Shown here in pieces: positions 46,285 to 58,589 of a stretch of 64,000 nt of DNA. Origin of the DNA: Enterovirga aerilata. Its GTDB lineage: Bacteria; Pseudomonadota; Alphaproteobacteria; Rhizobiales; Beijerinckiaceae. The notes under the pieces were generated by a model. It saw only the letters and a list, made by a program, of their open reading frames with translations. It made no database searches and was not told where the DNA came from. The position numbers and the translations under genes were made by a program. Numbering within the stretch: position 1 is the stretch's first letter; each line of letters opens with the position of its first letter. The stretch is from contig NZ_JABEPP010000002.1 in NCBI RefSeq assembly GCF_013044135.1, positions 558,001 through 622,000 on the forward strand, in the 5' to 3' direction.

Positions 46285-48519
46285 CTACAGGAGCTTGTCG
46301 GGTGTGATCGGCAGCGCGCGGATGCGCTTGCCGGTCGCGTGGTAGATCGCGTTCGCGATCGCGGCAGCCGTGCCGACGATGCCGATTTCGCCAAGCCCCT
46401 TCACGCCGAGCGGATTCGCCTTGTCGTCGTGCTCCGGCACGAAGATTACGTCGATGTCGTGGATGTCGGCGTTCACGGGCACGTGGTACTCGGCGAAGTT
46501 GTGGTTCATGAAGCGGCCGAGATTGTGATCCAGCATGGATTCCTCCTCGAGCGCCATCCCGACTCCCATCACGATCCCGCCCAGAACCTGCGAGCGGGCC
46601 GTTTTCGGATTGAGGATCCTGCCGGCCGCGACCGCATTCACGATGCGCGTCACCCGGATAATGCCGAGCTCTTCGTCGACCTTCACCTCGGCGAAGATCG
46701 CCGAATGCGTGTACATGGAATAGCGCATGCTCGTGAGGATGTCGGGCGAGACCGTCTCCTCCGCCTCCACGTGCTCGACCCCGCCTGCCTGCATGGCATC
46801 CGCCAGGGTGACGAACCTCTCGGGGTCGCCCGCAAGCTCGATCCGCCCGTCACGGAAGGCGACATGCTCGATGCCGGCATTCGCCAGGGGCGAGCCGTCG
46901 ATCGACCGGGCAAGGCCGAGGAGCTTCTCCCGGACTGCACCGCAGGCTGCCTGGACGGCGGCGCCGGCCGAAGCCGCGGTCCATGATCCGCCCTCGATCG
47001 GCGAGGCGGGCAGGGAGGAATCGCCGATCCGCACCGCCACCCGTTCGATCGGCACGCCGAGGTCGTCCGCCGCGAGCTGGGCCAGGATCGTGTAGGTACC
47101 GGTGCCGATGTCGCTCGAAGCCGTGGCGATCTCGAGCTCGCCGCCGGCCGCCAGCCTGGCGCGGGCGCTCGTCTTCTGGAAATACGCCTCCCAGCAGCCC
47201 GTCGCCATTCCCCAGCCGACGAGCTCACGCCCATCCCTCATGGAACGCGGCGCCGGATTCCGGCGCGACCAGCCGAAGCGCTCCGCCCCGATCCGGTAGC
47301 ACTCGCGCAGCTCCTTGGACGTGAACTCCTTGTTCTCGTCCTGGTCCTTCTCGGCATAGTTGCGGAGCCGCAGCTCGACCGGGTCGATTCCGACCCTCTC
47401 GGCGAGCTCGTCCATGGCGATCTCGAGCGCAAAGACGCCCGTCGTCGCTCCCGGCGCCCGCATGTCGCCCGGCGTGTAGGTGTCGATCTGGGCGAGCTTG
47501 TGAGTGAGCGCGACGTTGTCGCAGCGGTACATCAGGCCCGACCAGTTGACGATGTTCTCCTGGTAGTCCTCGAACTGCGAGGTCGATTGCACCACGTCGT
47601 GGCGGACCGACATGAGCCGGCCCTCCTCGTCCGCGCCGAGGCGGATCGTCTGCAGCGCATGCGGCCGGTGCGTGAAGGTGAACATCTGGTCGCGCGTGAG
47701 GACCACGCGCACCGAGCGCTTCAGCTCCAGGGCCGCCATCACGGCGAGGAAGAGCTGGTATTGCGGCCTGAGGCCGCTGCCGAAGGCCCCGCCGACATAG
47801 GCGTTCACGACCCGGACGTCGTCGGCGTTCAGGCCGAAGACGCTCGCCACGTATTTCTGGCTGTTCTGCGAGCCCTGGACCTTGTCGTAGATCGTGAGCT
47901 TGCCGTCGCCCTCCCAGACCACCGTCGAGGCGTGCGGCTCCATCGGGTTATGGTGCTCGATGGCATGGGTGTAGTCCCCGTCGACATGGACGGGCGCCGC
48001 GCCGAAGGCGCCTTCGGGATCGCCGCGCGGCTCCGGCGGAGGCTTCACGCCCGCGCGCTTCTTTTTGGGCACATAGGCCTCGTGGCGCTTCACCTCGAGA
48101 TCGGTGACATGCCCGGCCGCCTCGTACTCCACCTTGACGAGCGAGGCGGCATAGCCCGCCGCCTCGAAGCTCTCCGCCACGACGAGCGCGACGGGCTGGC
48201 CGCTGAATTGGATCTCAGGGCCGTGCAGCGGGCGGAAGGGCGATCCGGGCGGGGCGACCTCGTCGCGGTAATTGTAGTCGAGCCAGGCCGTCCGCGGCCG
48301 GTTCTCGTGGGTGAAGACGTGGATCACGCCCGGAACCGCGAGCGCGGCGGCGGTATCGATCGCCGTGATCCTGCCGCGCGCGATCGCGCTCGACACGACG
48401 ACCCCATAGGCGAGGTCCGGTGCGAAGTATTCGGCGGCGTAACGGGCCGCGCCGGTGACCTTGGCGGGGCCGTCCACCCGGCTTGTCGGCCGGCCGACAT
48501 AGGCTTCTGGGTTCGGCAT
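46285..48519 (-). CDS. paoC: Molybdenum-dependent aldehyde oxidoreductase, large subunit (PaoC-like)
   Basis: The 744-residue molybdopterin-cytosine-dinucleotide subunit of a xanthine-oxidase-family enzyme, closest in layout to E. coli PaoC (YagR). Seen are VDGPAKVTGAARYAAE at the N terminus, VNAYVGGAFGSGLRPQYQ near residue 245, DMRAPGATTGVFALEIAMDE near 350, and the catalytic Glu motif VKGLGEIGIVGTAAAIANAI near 710. Substrates are probably aldehydes or aromatic aldehydes; unproven. I took the ATG at 48519. It is the last of three overlapping or adjacent genes in the order small-medium-large. Confidence 0.9.
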   Translation of the reverse strand: MPNPEAYVGRPTSRVDGPAKVTGAARYAAEYFAPDLAYGVVVSSAIARGRITAIDTAAALAVPGVIHVFTHENRPRTAWLDYNYRDEVAPPGSPFRPLHGPEIQFSGQPVALVVAESFEAAGYAASLVKVEYEAAGHVTDLEVKRHEAYVPKKKRAGVKPPPEPRGDPEGAFGAAPVHVDGDYTHAIEHHNPMEPHASTVVWEGDGKLTIYDKVQGSQNSQKYVASVFGLNADDVRVVNAYVGGAFGSGLRPQYQLFLAVMAALELKRSVRVVLTRDQMFTFTHRPHALQTIRLGADEEGRLMSVRHDVVQSTSQFEDYQENIVNWSGLMYRCDNVALTHKLAQIDTYTPGDMRAPGATTGVFALEIAMDELAERVGIDPVELRLRNYAEKDQDENKEFTSKELRECYRIGAERFGWSRRNPAPRSMRDGRELVGWGMATGCWEAYFQKTSARARLAAGGELEIATASSDIGTGTYTILAQLAADDLGVPIERVAVRIGDSSLPASPIEGGSWTAASAGAAVQAACGAVREKLLGLARSIDGSPLANAGIEHVAFRDGRIELAGDPERFVTLADAMQAGGVEHVEAEETVSPDILTSMRYSMYTHSAIFAEVKVDEELGIIRVTRIVNAVAAGRILNPKTARSQVLGGIVMGVGMALEEESMLDHNLGRFMNHNFAEYHVPVNADIHDIDVIFVPEHDDKANPLGVKGLGEIGIVGTAAAIANAIYHATGKRIRALPITPDKLL

Positions 48520-48527
48520 GGTCGGTC

Positions 48528-49544
48528 TCAGCGGATGCGCTTGTCGGTCTGCGATTGCGGGGTGCCGGCGGCGGCCTGCTCCAGCGCGCGGATGATCGCG
48601 CGGCGCGCGAGCTCGATCTTGAAGGAATTGTGCGCATAGCCCCGGGCGTCCCGGAGCACCTCTTCGGCGGCGGCCGCGAAGCGCTCGCGACCAGGCGGAT
48701 TGCCGACCAAGAGCGCCTCGGCGGCAGTATCTCGCCACGGCTTGTGGGCAACGCCCCCGAGCGCGAGCCGCGCCTTCGCGACCACGCCGTCCTCGATCTT
48801 GAGAGCCGCTGCGACCGAGACCAGCGCGAAGGCGTAGGACAGCCGGTCGCGGAGCTTCAGGTAGGTGTGGTTCGAGCCGTAATCCGACGGGGGTAGTTCC
48901 ACGCCCGTGACGACCTCGTCGTGCCGGAGCGTCGTGTCGATATGCGGCGTGTCCCCGGGCAGGCGGTGGAACTCGCCGATGGGGATCCGGCGTGCCCCGC
49001 CCTGACCTTGGACGTGGATCACCGCTTCCAGCGCGGCGAGCCCGACGCACATGTCCGAGGGATGCGTCGCGATGCAGTGCTCGCTCGTGCCCAGGATGGC
49101 ATGGATGCGGTTCTGACCCTCGATCGCCGGGCAGCCTGTCCCGGGCTCGCGCTTGTTGCAGGGCGTGCCCGGGTCGTAGAAGTAGTAGCAGCGGGTGCGC
49201 TGGAGCAGGTTGCCGCCCGTCGTCGCCGAGTTTCTCAGCTGAGGCGAGGCGCCCGCCAGGATCGCGCTCGCGAGCAGCGGATAGCAAGCCTGGATGCGCT
49301 CGTCATAGGCGAGGTCGCTGTTCGGCACGAGCGCCCCGATCAGGAGCCCGCCCTCCTCGGTCGGGGCGATCTCCCGCAGCGGCAGGCGCGTGATGTCGAT
49401 CACCCGCTCGGGGCGCTCGACATTGTACTTCATGAGATCGACGAGGTTCGTCCCGCCGGCGATGAACTTGGCGGCTGGATTCGCGGCTGCCGCCGCGACC
49501 GCCTGGTCCAGCGTCTCCGCCCGGAGATATTCGAAGTTGTTCAT
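48528..49544 (-). CDS. paoB: Molybdenum-dependent aldehyde oxidoreductase, FAD subunit (PaoB-like)
   Basis: A 338-residue FAD subunit. FAD motifs are AKFIAGGTNLVDLMKYNVE near residue 28 and RNSATTGGNLLQRTRCYYF near 108. Directly after, the segment with Cys in RTRC, GTPCNKREPGTGCPA and SEHCIATHPSD matches the extra [4Fe-4S] cluster that distinguishes PaoB/YagS from ordinary xanthine dehydrogenase FAD subunits. The ATG at 49544 overlaps the stop of the small subunit gene (ATGA). Confidence 0.9.
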   Translation of the reverse strand: MNNFEYLRAETLDQAVAAAAANPAAKFIAGGTNLVDLMKYNVERPERVIDITRLPLREIAPTEEGGLLIGALVPNSDLAYDERIQACYPLLASAILAGASPQLRNSATTGGNLLQRTRCYYFYDPGTPCNKREPGTGCPAIEGQNRIHAILGTSEHCIATHPSDMCVGLAALEAVIHVQGQGGARRIPIGEFHRLPGDTPHIDTTLRHDEVVTGVELPPSDYGSNHTYLKLRDRLSYAFALVSVAAALKIEDGVVAKARLALGGVAHKPWRDTAAEALLVGNPPGRERFAAAAEEVLRDARGYAHNSFKIELARRAIIRALEQAAAGTPQSQTDKRIR

Positions 49545-50056
49545 GGTGTCGCGCTCCGGCGCCCGGTGGCGAGCACCTGCTGGATCGCCGCGACGATGTT
49601 CACATAGGCGCCGCAGCGGCAGAGATTGCCGCTCATGTACTCGCGGATCTCTTCCACGGTGTTGGCCCTGCCCTCCTCGAGAAGCGCGACAGCCGACATA
49701 ATCTGTCCGGGCGTGCAGTACCCGCACTGGAACGCGTCGTGCTCGATGAAGGCCTGCTGCATCGGATGGAGCCGGCCATCCTCGGCGAGACCCTCGATCG
49801 TGGTCACGCTCGAGCCGTCCTTCATGGCGGCGAGGACCATGCAGGAATTCACACGGCGGCCGTCGAGGATCACCGTGCAGGCGCCGCACTGGCCGTGGTC
49901 GCAGCCCTTCTTCGTCCCGGTGAGTTGGAGCCGCTCGCGCAGGACGTCGAGGAGCACGGCGGTCGGCTGCACCGTCAGTCGGTGGGTCGTGCCGTTCACC
50001 GTCAGGGTGACCGGAATCCCGGCCGCGTCGGCCGAAGCTTCCTGCGAGGGCGACAA
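49541..50056 (-). CDS. paoA: Molybdenum-dependent aldehyde oxidoreductase, [2Fe-2S] subunit (PaoA-like)
   Basis: A 171-residue subunit with two [2Fe-2S] clusters: the plant-type KKGCDHGQCGACTVILDG near residue 48 and the C-terminal FQCGYCTPGQIMSAV and NLCRCGAYVNIVAAI. I chose the TTG at 50056, which has AGGAG 7 bp upstream; a GTG at 50116 would add 20 residues. E. coli PaoA carries a Tat signal peptide for export; I see no twin-Arg signal here, so this enzyme may be cytoplasmic. No PaoD/XdhC-type maturation gene adjoins the cluster in the window. Confidence 0.88.
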   Translation of the reverse strand: MSPSQEASADAAGIPVTLTVNGTTHRLTVQPTAVLLDVLRERLQLTGTKKGCDHGQCGACTVILDGRRVNSCMVLAAMKDGSSVTTIEGLAEDGRLHPMQQAFIEHDAFQCGYCTPGQIMSAVALLEEGRANTVEEIREYMSGNLCRCGAYVNIVAAIQQVLATGRRSATP

Positions 50057-50274
50057 TGCTGAGCTCCTGGGTGCGGGCGGCAGGGCGGGGTCGCCGAGAG
50101 CGGCTCGACCGCGCACCTCATAAAGACTCCAAACTGCCCGACGTTCCCGCAGGGTCCTGGAACGTCGTCAGCCGGCACGGCGGCCGCGATCTCGGCCCCG
50201 CCGCTTCCGGCGACAGGCAACGGACGACGCGGTTCGGGCGTTCCTCACCCGCCAGGGAGGACGGCACCGCGCTC

Positions 50275-50472
50275 ATGGACAGCTACGAAATCCTGAACCG
50301 CTTCGAGAAGCAGCCCGACGGCACCTGGATCTGCCTGGAGCCCGTTACGGTGCAGACGGCACATGGGCCCGTGGCGGTCGCGGCCGGCATGGCGTTCCAC
50401 TACGGCGAGAAGCTGGACGACGTCGATGTGGCCGAGCTGCTCGAACGACTGGGCGCCCAGCACGGGTCTTAG
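50275..50472 (+). CDS. Small hypothetical protein
   Basis: A 65-residue acidic soluble protein with DSYEILNRFEKQPDGTWICL and DDVDVAELLERLGAQ. No family recognised. A GGGAGG lies about 14 bp before the ATG, a little far. It sits 68 bp before the TPP riboswitch and is divergent from paoA. The 218 bp to paoA show nothing clear. Confidence 0.5.
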   Translation: MDSYEILNRFEKQPDGTWICLEPVTVQTAHGPVAVAAGMAFHYGEKLDDVDVAELLERLGAQHGS

Positions 50473-50540
50473 GCGCCGCGTCCGGACGACGCGGTTCGTG
50501 ACGGGCTTGTGAAAGACGGCCCGAAGGCGCACATTGCGGC

Positions 50541-50625
50541 CATCCGAGGGGTGCCCCGCGCGGGGCTGAGACGGCGGTGCCGAACCCTTTGAACCTGATC
50601 CGACTCGCATCGGCGGAGGGACGGA
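50541..50625 (+). promoter_or_regulatory. TPP riboswitch (THI element)
   Basis: The conserved THI blocks occur in order: GAGGGGTGCC, GGGGCTGAGA, ACCCTTTGAACCTGAT, then CATCGGCGGAGGGA. The 3' arm GGAGGGACGGAG also serves as the ribosome site of thiO, whose ATG is at 50627, so thiamine pyrophosphate binding would mask translation initiation. Confidence 0.95.
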
Positions 50626-50626
50626 G

Positions 50627-51664
50627 ATGCCTGACACGACCGGAACCCATCTCATGCCGCGGCCGCCCCGGCCGGGCGAGCCCGTGACCGTCGTCGGCGC
50701 CGGCATCGCCGGCGCCTGGGCGGCGCTGCTTCTCGCCGAGGCCGGCCATCCGGTCACGATCCACGAGGCCGGAACGGCCGAGATGGTTGGGGCCGCAAGC
50801 CACTGGGCGGGCGGCATGCTGGCGCCGGATTGCGAGAGCGACGGCGCTGAACCGGCGGTCGTGCGGCTGGGCCATCGCTCTATCGACCTGTGGCGCTCTG
50901 TCCTGCCCAATACGCCGCTGAATGGGTCGCTCGTCGTCTGTCATCCGCGCGACCGGGCCGATCTCGAGCGACTGGCCCGACAGACCGCCGGCTACGAACG
51001 TGTCGGCGCAGAGCGCATCGCCGAGATGGAGCCCGCTCTCGCCGGCCGCTTCCGCGAGGGCCTGTTCTTCCGCGGGGAAGGCCATGTCGAGCCGCGCGTC
51101 GTCCTGCCGGCCCTGCATGCCCGGCTGCGCGGGCTCGGCGCCGAGATCCGCTTCGGTTCGCCGGTCCGACCGGCCGAGCTCGACGGGACGATCGTCGATT
51201 GCCGCGGGCTCGGGGCGCGTGATGCCCAGCCGGAGCTCCGGGGCGTGAAGGGCGAGACCGTCCTGATCGAGACGGCCGAGATCGCCCTCTCCCGGCCTGT
51301 CCGCCTCATGCATCCGCGCTGGCCGATCTACGTCATTCCCCGGACCGGCAACCGCTTCCTCATCGGGGCGACGACGATCGAGAGCGAGGATGCGTCCGGG
51401 GTGAGCGTCCGCTCGGCGCTCGAGCTGATGACGGCCGCCTATACGCTCCACCCGGCCTTCGGCGAGGCGCGAATCATCGAGCTCGGCGCCGCGCTCCGTC
51501 CCGCCTTCCCCGATCACGCCCCACGCATCGTGGTGACGGGTCGGCGGATCGCGGTCAACGGCCTCTACCGGCACGGCTTCCTGATCGCGCCCGCCCTGGG
51601 CGAGATCGTTGCGAACTATGTCGCGCACGGCACGCGCGACAACGAGGTGATGCGGTGGTCCTGA
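50627..51664 (+). CDS. thiO: Glycine oxidase ThiO
   Basis: FAD enzyme that oxidises glycine to dehydroglycine for the thiazole moiety of thiamine. The 345-residue protein has the dinucleotide-binding motif VTVVGAGIAGAWAALLLAEA near residue 21 and the DAO-family ends RFLIGATTIESEDASGVSV and NGLYRHGFLIAPALGEIVA. It is the first gene after the TPP riboswitch; thiC, which usually leads rhizobial thi operons (thiCOSGE), is absent from this locus. It overlaps thiS by 10 bp. Confidence 0.93.
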   Translation: MPDTTGTHLMPRPPRPGEPVTVVGAGIAGAWAALLLAEAGHPVTIHEAGTAEMVGAASHWAGGMLAPDCESDGAEPAVVRLGHRSIDLWRSVLPNTPLNGSLVVCHPRDRADLERLARQTAGYERVGAERIAEMEPALAGRFREGLFFRGEGHVEPRVVLPALHARLRGLGAEIRFGSPVRPAELDGTIVDCRGLGARDAQPELRGVKGETVLIETAEIALSRPVRLMHPRWPIYVIPRTGNRFLIGATTIESEDASGVSVRSALELMTAAYTLHPAFGEARIIELGAALRPAFPDHAPRIVVTGRRIAVNGLYRHGFLIAPALGEIVANYVAHGTRDNEVMRWS

Positions 51665-51852
51665 CGGTCAACGGCGAGCGACGGGAGGTGGAGGCCGGCA
51701 ACGTCGCTGCTCTGCTGGAGGCGCTCGGCTACGAAGGCTCGTTCTTCGCGGTTGCCGTGAACCAGGAGGTGGTTCGGCGCGCGAAATGGGCAGACACGCC
51801 GCTCGCCGAGGGCGACAGCGTCGAGATCCTGACCCCGCGTCAGGGCGGATAG
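51655..51852 (+). CDS. thiS: Sulfur carrier protein ThiS
   Basis: A 65-residue ubiquitin-like sulfur carrier. The C-terminal Gly-Gly (TPRQGG) that is thiocarboxylated is present, as are [10 protein letters not shown]-like beta strands ([14 protein letters not shown]) and [18 protein letters not shown]. It overlaps the end of thiO and lies 13 bp before thiG. Confidence 0.95.
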   Translation: MVLTVNGERREVEAGNVAALLEALGYEGSFFAVAVNQEVVRRAKWADTPLAEGDSVEILTPRQGG

Positions 51853-51865
51853 GAGACGGACGGAC

Positions 51866-52645
51866 GTGAATCTCTACGGCCAGGAGGTCGCCTCGCGCCT
51901 CCTCATCGGAACCGCCCTCTATCCCTCCCCCGCCGTGATGGAGGCGGCGCTCAAGGCCTCCGGCGCCGAGATCGTGACCGTATCGCTGCGGCGGGAGGCG
52001 GGCGGCGGCCGTGCTGGCGATTCCTTCTGGCGCATCATCCAGTCGCTCGGCGTGAAGGTTCTGCCGAACACGGCCGGCTGCCGCACCGTCAAGGAGGCGG
52101 TGACCACGGCCGAGCTCGCGCGCGAGCTTTTCGGGACGCCCTGGATCAAGCTGGAGGTGATCGGCGACGACGAGACCCTGCAGCCGGACGTCGTGGCGCT
52201 CGTGGAAGCCGCCGGCATCCTCATCCGGGACGGCTTCGAGGTGTTCCCCTACACGACGGAGGACGCGACGGTCGCCAACCGCCTCGTCGATGCGGGCTGC
52301 CGCGTCGTGATGCCCTGGGCCTCGCCGATCGGCAGCGGCCAGGGCATCACGAACCGGGCGGCCCTCCAGACGCTCCGTGCGCGGCTGCCCGACATCACTC
52401 TCATTGTCGATGCGGGGCTCGGCGCACCGTCCCACGCGGCCGCGGCCCTGGAACTCGGCTATGACGGCGTGCTGCTCAACACGGCGATCGCCAAGGCCGA
52501 CGACCCGGTCGGCATGGCGCGCGCCTTTGCGCTCGCGGTCGAAGCCGGCCGGGCGGGATACGAGGCAGGCCTCATGCCGCCGCGCGACTTCGCGTCTCCC
52601 TCGACGCCCGTCGTGGGGACGCCCTTCTGGCACGCGGCCGGCTGA
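51866..52645 (+). CDS. thiG: Thiazole synthase ThiG
   Basis: Forms the thiazole phosphate of thiamine from DXP, dehydroglycine and ThiS-thiocarboxylate. The 259-residue TIM barrel has [18 protein letters not shown], the catalytic Lys in [17 protein letters not shown] near residue 95, and the phosphate loop [14 protein letters not shown] near 150. Its stop overlaps the thiE start (TGATG). Confidence 0.96.
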   Translation: MNLYGQEVASRLLIGTALYPSPAVMEAALKASGAEIVTVSLRREAGGGRAGDSFWRIIQSLGVKVLPNTAGCRTVKEAVTTAELARELFGTPWIKLEVIGDDETLQPDVVALVEAAGILIRDGFEVFPYTTEDATVANRLVDAGCRVVMPWASPIGSGQGITNRAALQTLRARLPDITLIVDAGLGAPSHAAAALELGYDGVLLNTAIAKADDPVGMARAFALAVEAGRAGYEAGLMPPRDFASPSTPVVGTPFWHAAG

Positions 52646-53253
52646 TGGCGCAGCGGTATCCAGACCGCTTCTACCCGGTCGTCGACACCCTGGACTGGGT
52701 TCGCCGGCTCGCGGCGCTGGGTGTCGGCACGGTGCAGCTCCGGGCCAAGGACCTCGGCCCGGAGGCGGCTCTCGCCATCGTCCGCGACGCGCTCGCGATC
52801 ACGCGCGGCACGCCGACCCGCGTCGTCGTGAACGACTATTGGGAAGCGGCGATCGCGGCAGGGGCCGAGCACGTGCATCTCGGCCAGGAGGACCTAGCCG
52901 AGGCCGACGTCGCGGCGATCCGCAAGGCCGGGCTGACGCTCGGGCTGTCCACCCACGACCACGAGGAGCTGGAGACGGCGCTGCGCCACGATCCGGATTA
53001 CGTCGCGCTCGGGCCGATCTACCCGACGACGCTCAAGGCGATGCGCTTCGCCCCCCAGGGACTCGCCCGGATCGGCGAATGGAAGCGGCGCCTGGGCAGG
53101 ATACCGCTCGTCGCGATCGGCGGCATCACGCTGGAACGCGGCCCAGGCGTGTTCGCGGCCGGGGCCGATACGATCGCGGTGGTGAGCGACGTGACCCAGC
53201 ACCCCGATCCGGACGCGCGCGTCCGGGCCTGGCTCGACCTGGCCCGGTCCTGA
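52645..53253 (+). CDS. thiE: Thiamine phosphate synthase
   Basis: Couples the thiazole phosphate with HMP pyrophosphate. The 202-residue barrel has FYPVVDTLDWVRRLAALGV, VQLRAKDLGPEAAL near residue 30, VVVNDYWEAAIAAGAEHVHL near 58 and PLVAIGGITLERGPGVFAAG near 152. Last gene of the thi unit. Confidence 0.94.
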   Translation: MAQRYPDRFYPVVDTLDWVRRLAALGVGTVQLRAKDLGPEAALAIVRDALAITRGTPTRVVVNDYWEAAIAAGAEHVHLGQEDLAEADVAAIRKAGLTLGLSTHDHEELETALRHDPDYVALGPIYPTTLKAMRFAPQGLARIGEWKRRLGRIPLVAIGGITLERGPGVFAAGADTIAVVSDVTQHPDPDARVRAWLDLARS

Positions 53254-53493
53254 GCGCGCGTCCTCGCCGCGTCGGCGTTGGAACCCGAGTTCAGTGTCTT
53301 CGTTGAAGTGGCACATGATGCTGCACCGCGGCATGACACAATCTGTTCAAATTCTCCCCCGATCCATGTAGATCATCATCAACATAGCTCGTTTAAACCC
53401 AGGCCATTTCAGGGCTTTTCGGGCTCGTTTCTGCCTGCCTTTTTCTCGCCAATCCAATCTTGATCCTCCGCGCCCTCCGAAACAACGAAGGAC

Positions 53494-53943
53494 GTGGTGT
53501 TGAAGAAGGTTGATTTGCTTGTTGCCTGCTCGGTAACTTTTGCTACGGTCGGTACGATGATGGCTTCAGATGCCGAGGCCGGGTATAGGAAGAAGAGACA
53601 CACCATCCACAGAAGGCCGGCCGTCGAGGCGCGGCACGACGCCCATGTTAGGGATGGGGGTACCCTCCAGAGCGGGATGGCGAGCTGGTACGGGCCCGGC
53701 TTTCATGGCCGCAAGACCGCCAGCGGAGAACGCTTCAACACGAACGACCTCACGGCCGCACATCGCTTTCTGCCGTTCGGCACGCGGGTGAAGGTCGTGA
53801 ACCAAGCGACCGGACGCTCGGTCGTGGTGCGCATCAACGACCGGGGCCCCTTCCACCGTGGCCGCGTCATCGACCTGTCGCGCGCCTCGGCGGCCGCGAT
53901 CGGAATGGGGGGCACCACTCGCGTGCAGCTCGTCGCGCTCTGA
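53494..53943 (+). CDS. rlpA: RlpA-like septal ring lytic protein
   Basis: A 149-residue exported protein with signal peptide ([22 protein letters not shown]) and a double-psi beta-barrel domain: [20 protein letters not shown] near residue 62, [17 protein letters not shown] near 93, and the acidic [20 protein letters not shown] near 115. RlpA proteins act on naked peptidoglycan glycan strands; this one lacks the SPOR domain. The GTG at 53494 is the longest start; a TTG at 53500 has AGGA at a better distance and gives MKKVDLL. The 240 bp upstream are notably AT-richer than the neighbourhood and likely hold its promoter, but I cannot fix the boxes. Confidence 0.87.
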   Translation: MVLKKVDLLVACSVTFATVGTMMASDAEAGYRKKRHTIHRRPAVEARHDAHVRDGGTLQSGMASWYGPGFHGRKTASGERFNTNDLTAAHRFLPFGTRVKVVNQATGRSVVVRINDRGPFHRGRVIDLSRASAAAIGMGGTTRVQLVAL

Positions 53944-54090
53944 CCGGTACCGGCCGGCCCGCCATTCCAGGCCGGTCCGCTCGCAGCGGGCTGCTTAGGA
54001 TCGGTCCCGGGGGGATTGCCCTGGGCCGGCCATCCCGGATACTGGGGGTAGTATGAGCGACGACCCGAACCCTACGGGAACCCGCGTGCG

Positions 54091-54522
54091 ATGAGAACCG
54101 AGCCTGCCTTGCGGGTGAGCGGGGGCACCCTGCACGCCTCGCCGCCTGGAGCCTCCATCGACCTCGGAGCACGGACGGTTCTCGTCGTCGAGGACGAGGC
54201 GCTTATCCGGGAGATGATCGTCGGAGAACTCGATGAAGCCGGTTTCATCGTCCTTGAAGCGGGCTCGGCCGAGGAGGCGATCGAGATCCTCGACCGGTAT
54301 CTCGTCGGCATCCTCTTCACGGATATCCGCATGCCCGGCCGCATGGACGGCTGGGCCCTCGCGGAAGAGGCGCACCGGCGCAACCCGGCGCTGAAGGTGC
54401 TCTACACGACGGGCTACAGCGAGGAACGTCCGCGACGCGTCCCGAACAGCCTGTACATCGCCAAGCCGTACCGGCCGTCGGAAGTGATCGCCGCGATCGC
54501 ACGGCTCGCGGGCGACTCGTGA
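54091..54522 (+). CDS. Stand-alone response regulator receiver protein
   Basis: A 143-residue single-domain CheY-like regulator. The acidic pocket VLVVEDEALIREMI (about residue 31), phospho-acceptor Asp in LFTDIRMPGRMDGWALAE (about 77), Thr in VLYTTGYSEE and Lys in YIAKPYRPSEV are present. There is no output domain and no histidine kinase beside it. The first 25 residues are a non-conserved extension. It is convergent with metH, 4 bp apart. Confidence 0.92.
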   Translation: MRTEPALRVSGGTLHASPPGASIDLGARTVLVVEDEALIREMIVGELDEAGFIVLEAGSAEEAIEILDRYLVGILFTDIRMPGRMDGWALAEEAHRRNPALKVLYTTGYSEERPRRVPNSLYIAKPYRPSEVIAAIARLAGDS

Positions 54523-54526
54523 ACAG

Positions 54527-58264
<3,738 letters not shown>

Positions 58265-58318
58265 GTTGTGACTCCGCGGGCTCAGGCCCGCTTTTCGAGC
58301 GCATCGAGGTTATCGGGA

Positions 58319-58573
58319 TCAGCCATCTCGCGCCTCGAGCTCCGCCAGGCGCCGTTCGACCTCTGCGAGGCGATGCTCGTACTTCACCTCGGCGTAGCGC
58401 TTTGCGATCAGCGTCCGCGCTTCAGGAAGATCAAGGCGCGCAAGTTCGGGCGCCGGCAAATCGAGAGCTCCAACCGCATTCAGTCGACGCGCATGGGCTT
58501 CAGCCCGCAGCTTCAGCTCCGCCCGAAAGCTCTCGATCTCGGCAATCAGCTCGGCCCGGATGTCGTCGTCCAT
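58319..58573 (-). CDS. Small coiled-coil protein between metF and metH
   Basis: An 84-residue soluble, strongly helical protein (IRAELIAEIESFRAELKLRA at the start, RLAEVERRLAELEARD at the end) with a Pro/Leu-rich middle. It starts 16 bp after the metF stop and ends 54 bp before metH, so it is transcribed with both. I do not recognise it. Its size, coiled-coil ends and position in a core operon recall the two small genes in the nuo operon, but the sequences are not obviously alike. Confidence 0.65.
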   Translation of the reverse strand: MDDDIRAELIAEIESFRAELKLRAEAHARRLNAVGALDLPAPELARLDLPEARTLIAKRYAEVKYEHRLAEVERRLAELEARDG

Positions 58574-58589
58574 GGTGGCCCCTCCTATG

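Noticed and set aside
46285-49287. A 1000-codon frame suggesting a larger PaoC
   Set aside because: The first 256 codons overlap the FAD subunit gene and have shadow composition; the family start is at 48519.
58265-58318. Cobalamin riboswitch ahead of metH
   Set aside because: The gap is only 54 bp and has none of the B12-box sequence; regulation more likely comes from the ArsR-type operator upstream.
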